64,000 nucleotides of DNA from Alopecurus myosuroides (taxonomy: Eukaryota; Streptophyta; Magnoliopsida; Poales; Poaceae), in assembly GCA_028641055.1 (NCBI GenBank), contig CM054057.1, positions 400,070,541-400,134,540 on the forward strand, given 5' to 3'. A program made the position numbers and the translations under genes. Shown here piece after piece: positions 11,226-21,095 of this stretch. Position 1 is the first letter of the stretch. Each line of letters opens with the position of its first letter. The notes beneath the pieces are model-generated. The model saw only the letters and a list, made by a program, of their open reading frames with translations, made no database searches and was not told the DNA's origin.

Positions 11226-12283
11226 ACAATGTAACGGGCAGCAGGTTTCAGACGCGCTCTTTTCCTACCCAGGGTACCTAAGGGGACTGGAAGGTTTTTA
11301 ATGAGGCGGCCTGCTGATCCAAAATTTCTAGTATCAATAAAGAGATGGTTATCAAGTCCTATATCATTACACCCTGATTACAAGTAAGTAGTATCCCTGC
11401 GACATCGATAATTCAGTATCATCAAAAGCATCGATTGCATGTAGGTCTTGGGGGTTGGTTGCCCAGGTAACCAACCACTAACCCGAATGACCCGGCATAG
11501 ATAGCTATAAGTTATAAGGGCCGATTACTCGCAAACGAGCACGGCTGCAATCTTATGACTGGGCAAAGAAGCCAACTTTTCTTGACTTATCTTACTTAAG
11601 CTTGATGTGACTCGCACTAAAGTGGCATGATTCGTTCGCTTACGATTACAATCAGCCATGGAGCCCAATGGGACTTGCCTGACACTGTTCTCGTATGGAT
11701 ATAACAACATGGTATCCACGCGAAAGCCGGCTTACAGTACAAGATAGTTAAAAGGGTCATCTAAACCACAAGTTTATGCAGAGTACAAGGCTAAAAGCCG
11801 GAAACTCAACAATTATCAAGCATAACTTCAGTACTTACACGGAATGGCTTTAGGTTTGCGACTCGGTAAAAAATAATTTGTTCTCTCAGAAAGGCCACAC
11901 CCCCATTACTCGAACTTTGGGTCATGGGGGCTGGGGGACTTCGAAACAGAAACAAACTACTTGGCTATCGCAGTTCGAAAAACCTCACCATCCGAGTCTT
12001 GGGGACTTAAAGAAAAAGCCCACGTATTAAAACTCCTGGTCTCGGAAAACCGAGTCTTACAAAGGGAGGTAAAAAGAAAGCCGGGTATCAAGAACAAGTT
12101 CAAAAGAACAGACAAAATAGCACGATTATCAAAGGGCAGGGAAAGCCGCAAAAATATGTCACCGAATAGAAGTACATTACAAGTTATGGCATCGGTATCA
12201 GAAGTGCACAAGCGCACCATTGGCAGAATAAATAGTTCAAATGAAAAGGTCCCACGTGATTAAGGTATTATGACATCATCACC
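11226..12283 (+). other. non-coding spacer of C1 between protease and antisense gene
   Basis: About 1 kb with no credible gene. It contains motifs like GGGGACT (near 11936 and 12003) that recur before Tat LTRs. A 100-codon open frame at 11961-12263 has a basic, low-complexity product and no recognisable domain. Confidence 0.6.
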
Positions 12284-15200
12284 CTACTCGGCCTCCTGAG
12301 TGCGGTCTTCCGGGTCTTGCTCCTGGGCCTGCTGCTTAGCTTTCCTGGCAGAACCACCCGGACTCACCGCGCCAGGGCGGATGGGTGGAAGGACGGACGG
12401 TGTAGAGGCGGATGGCCCTGATTTTAACTCGGCCTCCCTCTTCGCGGTTGCCTCCTTCTTTTTGGCCGAGTGATCAGCCCACTTCTCCAAGAGGTCCAAG
12501 GGCGGGGGTGCTTCCTCTGTGATAACTTTGCCATCGGCGTCATACGCAGCCATTAGCGTATTCAGGTCCAAGCTATCGGCTAAAGAGGTAGCCGAGGGGC
12601 GCACTGCTGACTGAATGGCCTTGAAGTCCTTAGGCGTAAATTTGGCACCATCCGCCTTAAACTCGGGAAACCCGGATATTATCTTCGCCGGGTCAAGCTT
12701 CGGAAAGTAGGCTTTGGCCAAGGTCAATGCCCGGGTTATTCCAATTCGGCAGGACGAACGTTTCCAAAGTTCAATCCAGCCAGGCACAGTGGAGCAGGCT
12801 TGGACAAGATTCTCTTCACCCGGATAGGCTTCTGTGGGCCAATGTATGGCGTCCAATATAAATTTTGTGCCGGCAAAGAAAGTCCGGAGCACAGTCTTCA
12901 GGGTCCTAGCCTTGGCAATAGTATCTTCCTCTGGAGGTGCAAGGTTGGCACCTGCAGTTGAAACAGAAGCAAGAAGGCATCAGTAACCCAGAGTGGTGCA
13001 TAACAAGAAGCATGAAGTTAGTCGGCAGACAAAAACTTACTCAGTAAGATCTGGTAAGTGTCGGTGATTTGATCCGATAAATTCTTCAAGTCGGTCCGAG
13101 CGGTGTGGCACTTCTTCTTATATTTGGAAACATCCTTCTTCAAAGCTTCCATGTCATCCTCAAGGATTTCCCGTCGTTTTATCTCGGCAAGAAGACGTTG
13201 TTCGGTCTTCAGTAAAGTTTCATCAGACCGAGTTATCTGTACCTGTAAGTAGAAAGGAGGGCAAGCATTAGTGGGATGTTATGATAAGATAAATTTGGCG
13301 TGAAGTACCAAGCATAACTTTTGCAAGTCATACTCGGAACTTGGGGACTAGATATGCAATATGAGATGACAAGCGCTTTTACCTGGTGCTCTGCAGCCAT
13401 GCGCTCTAAAATATCGCCCTCTGAAGCCTTCATGGTGAGGAGCGTGTTCATCAATTGATCAAAAGTATCTTTACCCGTATCAGAAGACCCGGGGCCTTGG
13501 GAATTCCGAGAAGAGGTTTTCTTCTTAGAAGGAGGCGGAACCCGGGTCATTTGTGCATTGGAATCCGACACTCCTTCGGCACCCAAGGTTGTGGCTTTCT
13601 TCTTCTTGCTCGCATGGGAAGCAATTGGATACTCGGTTTCTTGGGCGTCCGGTTTAATCGGCGAGGTTTGCTTTTCATCGCCAGACACGACAGTAGTCTT
13701 ATCGGCCGGGCTCCCCTGACCTGGGCCCTCGTCTTCCATGCCCTCTTGGTCGCTAACGACGACCGTGGCCCTGTAAATGTTATCAAGAAACAGTTAAAAT
13801 ACGCGGTCAGGAAAGGGTGGTGAAGTGTGGAAGAGCGTCCGGAAGGGGATCTTACCCGGTGTTCACCGCGAAGTCACAAGGAAACCCGTCATCAGACTCT
13901 GGAGAGGCTGAAAATTGTCAGGTTAGATGTCATATAAGAATAGTTCAAGGGGAATGTGCCGGCCGAGAAAAGATAGAAAAATTACCAGCTCGCCGAATGG
14001 GGGTCGAAGAAATACCCGGGTTGATGACGTTGTCACCCGGGTTATTTCGAGTTGACCTACGCTTGATCATGGGCGACTCCTTCAAGAATGGCCAGTGGAA
14101 TAATGTCAAAATAACTCAGGTATATCATTAAGGTGACGCGAATTGAATGCGAGGAGGGGATATGAAACCTTGGAAGGGGCCTCTTGAGCTTTTCTTTTGG
14201 ATCCGGTTTTGGTCGCCGGTTCCGGTTCGTCCTCGTCGCTGGCAGATTCTACCTTGCCATCCGAGTTTTCTTCCTCATCATCCTCTTGTTCTGAAATATC
14301 ATCAAAGTTATGGTTGAAAATGAAGGGGTTATGACGAGTTCAAAGGAACCAAATAGAATTCGAAGAGTACCTTCATCCGAGTGAACGGCCTCTTGCTCCT
14401 CTGGACTTTCGGAGCTAGGGGAGGCGTTGATTTTCCAAAAGTCGTCATTAGCCTGAAAGGTGTTAATACACAGGTTACCAACTGTATCAAGTGGAAAGAA
14501 TGAAAGTAAGGGCGTTAGAGTCGGACTTTTACCTCAGGGGAGGGGTTTTCAAGCGTGAAGGGCTCTAACCCGGATATGTTCCGGATTACCTCGAGCTTTT
14601 CCGTCAGAAAACCTTTGATGGTTTTATGGGTGTCGCCAGGTGCGAAGATGTTATCGGAGTATCGGAGCGGATCGGAAGGTTCTCCTGAATACTCGCACAT
14701 CAACTTGGTGCGGATGGAGTTGGGCTGAATCCTAAATTCGACCCAGGTCTTTACTAGATTGAGCCCGATGAGGCCCTGGGCTGTAAGAGTAGCAATTTTG
14801 GCTAGCAAGGGTTGAATTGCCTCCCTATCCGAGTTAGGGGCGAAGGCGCTAAACTTATCGGAAATATCAAGAAGACCCTCCGAGTAACCCGGCAGTTTCT
14901 TTTGGCCGGGTGGGGAAGTGTCCTGGCAGTAGAAGTACGAGAGCTGCCAATGCTTGACATGGGAATTGAGGGTGAGGGGTGGCATTAGAGAGTTTTTGCG
15001 GCGTTGGATCGAAACCCCGCCGCAAGTGAGAAGCGCCCCATCACCGCTTTCGCGGCATGGTTTGCATTGAAAAAGCTCAATGAAAAGAGCTAGACTTGGC
15101 GGAGTGCACAAGTAGGATTCGGAGAGGACAATGAAATGGGAAATATTTAGCACAGAGTTGGGTCCGATGTCAAAGACACGAAGGCCGTAGTGGCTAAGTA

Positions 15201-15462
15201 TGTCACGGAAAAAGGGGTGACCCGGTGGTCGAAAACCCCGGGTCACGTGATCCACGAAACAGATTACCTCATCTTTGGTAGGGGTGGGCCGGGTCTCCTT
15301 ACCCGGTACCCTCCATTGGATATTTTCCTGAGGAGGAAGAATTCCTAGTTCCACCAGCTCCTCCAACTTGGCCTTTGTGACCATAGACCGCGCCCAGTTG
15401 GCGGAAATGGTGTTGGTGGCTTTGGCCTTGGTTGGGGTCTTCCCCTGTTTCTTGGGAGCCAT
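12284..15462 (-). CDS. antisense spliced gene of C1 (plant 'gypsy-type transposon' domain)
   Basis: Eight exons can be drawn on the minus strand with GT/AG borders: 15462-14533, 14452-14371, 14290-14169, about 14078-13985, 13899-13857, about 13772-13383, 13242-13041 and 12951-12284. Exon 1 (about 310 residues, starting MAPKKQGKTPTKAKAT) resembles the domain known in plants as putative gypsy-type transposon (Transposase_28 group). Middle exons are acidic or Lys-rich linkers, exon 7 is a probable coiled coil (AEIKRREILEDDMEALKKD), and the last ends in an Ala/Pro/Ser-rich tail. Antisense genes of this kind lie between pol and the 3' LTR in grass Tat elements; their function is unknown. No stop breaks the exons as drawn, but exons 4 and 6 are least certain. 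Confidence 0.72.
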
Positions 15463-16650
15463 ATGGCTGACCTGCAGAGCACAAGGTAAGAAGGAAATTA
15501 AGACATGAAAGTTGCGAGCCGGCTAAGTATAGGCCGGACAGCATTGAGGTATGAAAAGTTACGGGAGATCCGGGTGTTAGCATGCAGAGCAAAGTTTGAA
15601 AGTTTCCGGGTATCAGGCATTGTGGTGAAATTTATGGGATCTAAATGTTGAAGGAGCCTTTTGGATACAATGGATGGCGGCTTAAGTTCCAGACGTGAAT
15701 AAAAGTAACTGAAAAGGAATGGTCTAGCCGGGTGATTGATGCGAAGGCGGAAAATTTGGGTGGTTCGAGCCTATATTGGAAGTTTCATTTTTGGATTTGT
15801 GGCAAGAATAATGATTGTGGGTAGTAGGGGAGCGGATTGGAGCATGCGCTTTGTCTTGAGTGCGAGCTAGAAGAGTTTATGGGTATTCTAATTCGGCCGA
15901 GTCAAGAAATCCGAGGCGGACCGATCTGGATCTAATCTGAGGGAAAAATCAAAGGTTGAGAGGGCAAATTGATAGGTGCAAAAGATTTACCGGAGGAGAT
16001 CTGAGGGAAGCCTTGCGGAGGCAGATGGCGCAGGCTTGGTGTCCCTTCGCGGTTCTTGGTGGGCCGGATGAGGATTCGCCGGCGGATCTTGGCGGCGGCG
16101 CGGGGCGAATGATGGCGGAGCGTAATCTCCGGGCGATGGGTTCCGGTGACGAGCGCGGGATTTCCGTGGTGGCGCTCAGGGAGAAGGAGAGCTCAGAGGG
16201 AGAAAGGAATGGAATGGAGGAAATGAGCCGTTAGGGTTCGGGTCACTCCTAAGGGGCTTTTTTATAGTGCAAATGGATAAGCTCGGTTTGGTGAGTGGAA
16301 GCCGAGAATGGAGGGGGTAAACGGCTATTTATTTAAAGTTTCTGCGAGATGTGCGCCAAGTATTGAGCAAAGCATCCGGATAAAAGGAAGAAGGGGATTC
16401 GTCCCGTGATGACGGGATTGGTTATCGAGCATAGGATCTTGGAGTTATTATTATGGTTTGGACCCAGAAGTTTAAACCAAGGTGTTTGGAGGGAAAGCTG
16501 AGGTTATTGCATGGCCGCCAAGGAGCAAGGCCTAGCTGAATATTAAAACATCTTAACCCGATCTTCATATACCCGTATGATCGATATCTTTGCAGGGAAT
16601 AGCAAGCGCTTCAAGGAGATCCGTGAAGCCCAGGCTATTCTGGGGACTAC
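15463..16650. other. C1 spacer upstream of antisense gene and before 3' LTR
   Basis: This stretch would hold the promoter of the antisense gene and the polypurine tract of the element. A purine-rich end, TGGGGACTAC, touches the LTR. A short plus frame near 15956-16234 is GC-rich and looks like chance. Confidence 0.5.
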
Positions 16651-17128
16651 TGACAGGGGGATGCTAACCCGGTAGGCCAAGCTCCAAGGAATAACCCGGC
16701 TCAAGGAGTGATGTGCAGGATCCGGCTAAGGATAGGGAAACTTGTGAAGGCCCAAGCTTGTAGGCCCAATGACCCGGATTGTGGGTTACTGTAAAGGCAA
16801 GTTAGGGTTAGTGCGCCGTGTCCGGGTAGGATTCAGGGTACGCCTTGTAGGACAAGCCAGGGGGTACGGGTGCTTTATAAACCGACCCCCGGAGGTAGTT
16901 TAGACAGAGATCTAAGAACCCTAGCAATATCGTGTGATATCGAGTATCCAGTGTAAACCCTAAATCGAGTTATTGTATCGAGAATAGAGATCCGGCGACT
17001 TCGATTGCCGGCTGTCGGATCAAGTTGTACCATGTCTTCTCTTGAGCTAAACCCTCTCCCGAACGCCTGTGTCGACTTGCCCCAAGATCAGTTACCCCTG
17101 GTAACATCTGCCGTGATTATCCCACGAC
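16651..17128 (+). repeat. 3' LTR of C1 (478 bp)
   Basis: It starts TGACAGGGGGATGC and ends ATTATCCCACGACA. The end matches the end of the C2 LTR (ATCTGCCGTGA... CCACGACA), which fixes the boundary. A TATA box, TTTATAA, lies at 16874-16880, followed by a leader with AACCCTAAATCG. Right of it the RT frame of C2 resumes. Confidence 0.85.
16874..16880 (+). promoter_or_regulatory. TATA box of LTR C1
   Basis: TTTATAA, about 225 bases into the LTR, in GC-rich surroundings, as expected for the U3 promoter. Confidence 0.6.
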
Positions 17129-20100
17129 AAGAGATGCATGCAGAAATGCTTGCACGACCAGCTCGGCAAGAATGTGCAGGTGTACGTAGATGACATTGTC
17201 ATCAAAACGAATAAAACACATACTCTGCTTGCCGACCTGGAGGAAACCTTTGCTAACCTACGCAAGTACAAAATGAAACTGAATCCGAGTAAGTGCACCT
17301 TTGGTGTACCGGCTGGAAAGCTACTCGGTTTTCTAGTTTCTAGTCGGGGCATTGAAGCCAATCCTTCTAAGATAAAAGCTATTGAGAGCATGTCTTTACC
17401 GAGATCACTGAAAGATGTGCAGAAGTTCACGGGTTGTCTGGCATCTCTGAGCCGTTTTCTGGGCCGAATGGGCGAGAAGGCTCTGCCTCTATACCAGCTG
17501 ATGAAGAAAAGTGACAAGTTTGTCTGGACTCCGCAAGCGGATGTGGCATTCAATGAGCTGAAAGCAATGCTGGCTAGTGCTCCCGTCTTGGCTAGTCCGC
17601 TACCCAAGGAGCCTATGCTGCTGTACATTGCTGCGACTAACCGAGTAGTCAGCGTGGTGATAGTGGTGGAGCGAGAAGAAGAAGGCAAGAGTGTGCAGCG
17701 CCCAGTCTATTATCTCAGTGAAGTGTTGTCCAGTTCCAAGCAAAACTATCCGCACTACCAGAAGATGACATATGGTGTGTACCTGGGCGCCAGGAAGCTG
17801 AAACATTACTTCCAGGAGCACCCCATCACTGTCGTGAGCTCTGCTCCCATCTCGGATATCATGGGTAACAAGGAGGCGAGTGGCAGAGTAGCCAAGTGGG
17901 CAATCGAGCTAGCAGCATATGCTCCCGCGTACACGAGAAGAGAAGCCATCAAGTCTCAGGTCCTGGCGGAGTTCCTTGTGGACTGGGCCGAGATGCAGTA
18001 TGAACCTCCTGCTCCAGTTTCAAATTACTGGAAAATGCACTTTGATGGCTCGAAAGTAAAGGAAGGCCTTGGTGCTGGTGTCGTGCTCACGTCACCCAAG
18101 CGAGATCAGCTCAAGTATGTATTGCAGATTCATTTCAAGGCATCCAACAATGTAGCCGAGTACGAGGCAGTAGTGCATGGTTTGCGAGTAGCGAAGGAGG
18201 TTGGTGTGCAGCGCATTATATGCTATGGCGATTCAGATCTGGTGGTGCAGCAAGTCTCAGGTACCTGGGATGCTTTGGATGCCAACATGGCATCGTATCG
18301 CTTCCTGGTGCAGTCAATGACTGGGTCCTTCGAAGGTTGTGAGTTCCAGCACATTCACCGAGCAGAGAACGAAGCAGCAGACGAGCTATCCAAGTTGGGA
18401 TCTTCTCGGCAGTCCATCCCGGCAGGGATTGCCTTGGAGCATTTGAGGAAGCCATCCATCAAGCCTTCCCCCAACTCGGAATCCATCTTTGTTCCTTCCC
18501 TGCCAAGTGAAGAATCTGACCCAATGGAGATTGACTGGGAGAGTGCTGCAGGGAACCCGGGGACTGCCGTCCTCTACTCGGGGACTGCCATTCCCAACCC
18601 GGGGACTGCCACTCCGTACTCGGGGACTGCCATTCCCTACTCGGGGACTGCCACTCCGTACTCGGGGACTGCCATTCCCTACTCGGGGACTGCCATTCCC
18701 TACTCGGGGACTGCCACTCCCTACTCGGGGACTGCCACTCCTTACTCGGGGACTGCCACTGCTCTACTCGGGGACTGCCATTCCCAACCCGGGGACTGCC
18801 ACTCCGTACTCGGGGACTGCCATTCCCTACTCGGGGACTGCCACTCCGTACTCGGGGACTGCCATTCCCTACTCGGGGACTGCCATTCCCTACTCGGGGA
18901 CTGCCACTCCCTACTCGGGGACTGCCACTCCTTACTCGGGGACTGCCACTCCCTACTCGGGGACTGCCACTCCTAACTCGGGGACTGCCATTCCTTACTC
19001 GGGGACTGCCGCCCTCAACCCAGAGGCTGTGGCATTCATTGAAGAAGTTCTCGCCAATCGGTCTGGGCTGCAAAGAAGCGCTCCTGCCCCTCCTGTGCAA
19101 CCGCAAGAGCCTGTCCCAATGGAACTGGACGAACCAGTGTTTCCCATACGGGAGACACCGAGTTGGGCTATGCCCATATTATCCTTTCTAAGGGACGGCA
19201 CTCTACCTGAAGATGAGGTGACTGCGAGGCAAATTCAGAGAAGGTCCAAGGGCTACACCATAGTCCGAGATGTGCTGCACAAGAGAAGTGCCACCGGCGT
19301 GTTGCAACGCTGTGTGAGCCCAGAAGAAGGAGAAGAAATTCTGGTGGAGATACATCAAGGGGAATGTGGGCATCACGCCTCTTCTCGGGCATTGGTCAAG
19401 AAAGCTTTTCAGCATGGCTTCTACTGGCTCACTGCACTGCAGCAAGCTGAAGATATTGTGAGGAAGTGCAACGGCTGCCAGATGTTCGCAAGTAAGATTC
19501 ACATGCCTGCTTCCGAGTTGAAAACAATTCCTATCACATGGCCATTCGCTGTTTGGTGCTTGGATATGGTTGGCCCCTTCAAGCCGGCTAAAGGCAATAT
19601 GACACATATCTTGGTCATGGTGGGCAAGTTCACCAAGTGGATTGAGGTGAAGCCTATTCGGAAGTGCGATGGGGTCACAGCTGTGAAGTTCGTGAAGGAT
19701 GTGATCATGAGATATGGCTACCCGCACAGTATCATCACCGACAACGGCACCAACTTTGCAGAGGGGGCAATGGTGCGATTCTGCAGAGATAAGCATATCC
19801 GACTAGACGTTGCGTCAGTCGCGCACCCTGCCTCCAATGGGCAAGTTGAGAGAGCAAATGGAATGGTACTGGCAGGCATAAAGCCAAGGCTGATTGAGCC
19901 ATTGCTGAAAACACCTGGGTGTTGGCTAGAAGAGTTGCCAGCGGTGTTGTGGAGTCTAAGGACTACCCCTAACCGGTCAACCGGCTACACGCCATTCTTC
20001 TTGGTATACGGGGCTGAGGCCGTGTTGCCAATAGACTTAGAGCATGACTCCCCCCGAGTAGCCCTCTACACTGAGGTGGAGGCGAGAGAAGCTCGAGAAG

Positions 20101-20429
20101 ACGACGTTGACCTGCTTGAAGAAGCAAGAGAGCTGACTCTGTCACGTTCGGCTATCTACCAGCAAAACCTGCGGCGTTATCATAGCCGAAAGGTGAACCC
20201 AAGGGCTTTCCGAGAAGGAGACATGGTCCTTAGGCTTGTGCAACGCACAACCGGGATGCACAAATTGTATCCTCCATGGGAGGGGCCTTTCATTGTGAGC
20301 AAAGCGCTGCACAATGATGCGTACTACCTTGTAGATGTGCGCCCATCGCAGGCGAACAGGGCAGATAAAGCTGGAGAGGAAACCAAGCGCCCCTGGAATG
20401 TAGCTCTACTCCGTCGTTTTCATTCGTAA
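17129..20429 (+). pseudogene. pol of Tat element C2: RT end, dual RNase H, integrase (frameshifted)
   Basis: From 17132 the frame reads RCMQKCLHDQLG, then YVDDIVIK (RT motif with catalytic DD). A degraded first RNase H follows, then a second, archaeal-type RNase H with FDGS, AEYEA, YGDSDLV and NEAADELS (near 18040-18400). This dual arrangement is known for the Tat lineage. A 21-bp minisatellite then shifts the frame by one base near 18760, because one unit is 22 bp. The second frame carries the integrase HHCC finger (GHHASS to CNGC, 19366-19480), catalytic LDMVGPF, ITDNGTNF and NGQVERANG, and ends at 20429. The insertion of C1 and the frameshift make this copy defective. Confidence 0.88.
18555..19017 (+). 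repeat. 22-unit 21-bp minisatellite between RNase H and integrase
   Basis: Each unit starts ACTCGGGGACTGCC or ACCCGGGGACTGCC and is 21 bp, except unit 10, which is 22 bp. In frame it encodes the heptad YSGTAxP. Bases 18572-18761 are directly duplicated as 18762-18951, and this 190-bp step is not a multiple of three. Confidence 0.93.
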
Positions 20430-21095
20430 GCCAAGATGTGTATGTACCCTCTTATCCGAGTTGAAATTCTACTCTGCAATCTAAAATTGTTCTCGGGGAC
20501 TGCCCTCGTCCAAAATTGCTCTAAGTGTTTTTACTCGGCTTGACCCTTTGTCTCTTCGATTGTTCCACTTCAGAACTCATAAGCGCATTGAGTACTGTGT
20601 TTAAACCTATATGCCAACTCTTCGACTCTGCTGCTGTCCGAAACCCGGCTTCATGGCAAGCAAGAGAACAAGCAAAAGGTCAATGAGCACACGAAGATCG
20701 CTAAGGAAGAAAAAGTGCAGGAACCGAGTAGAGTGTTTTGTTACTTTTGTTTCCTGTTTCGTCTTCTCGGCTAAGTGGTGGGCTGCGTTATCATGATTGT
20801 TTCTAGCGGCTAAGTATTTGCAGCTCTACTCTTTGATTCTTGTGACTCGAATACCAAAAAAGCAACAAGTTGCGGGTAGAGCAGAGATGAAAAGATAGGG
20901 TGAATAAGAAATGCAACTCGGGGACTCGCATGGAAACGCAACTCGGCATTGAGCCAGCGTTGCTCAAATTGATTAATTTCGAAATAAACAAAGAGGGGAT
21001 AAAAACTGCGTAGCAAGCATAAATAAGTCTGATACATATGCTCCCGACATCCCGGGGATCTGATAAATGTGCAAGTGAAAAGTATGCAGGTAAAA
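20430..21095. other. C2 spacer after integrase
   Basis: No supported gene. CTCGGGGACT motifs recur near 20492 and 20918, as in the minisatellite and before the LTR. The pol stop lies just before and the end of the antisense gene just after. Confidence 0.6.

Larger units (their letters stand above)
10003..17128 (+). mobile_element. Tat-type Ty3/Gypsy element C1, gag-protease with antisense gene, no RT
   Basis: The element lacks its left part because A1 inserted into its gag. What remains reads, on the plus strand, gag end and protease, a spacer, a spliced antisense gene and a 478-bp 3' LTR. No RT, RNase H or integrase is present. It sits inside the RT of C2, with AAGAG (17129-17133) as the presumed right target duplication. 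Either the RT-to-integrase part was deleted or this is a non-autonomous family. Confidence 0.82.

Noticed and set aside
18555..19017. Direct repeats considered as a CRISPR array
   Set aside because: Units are contiguous 21-mers without unique spacers and lie within a retrotransposon polyprotein.
18459..19106. 215-codon minus-strand frame with Ser/Pro/Arg repeats
   Set aside because: It is the antisense reading of the minisatellite, which is open in several frames because of its repeat composition.
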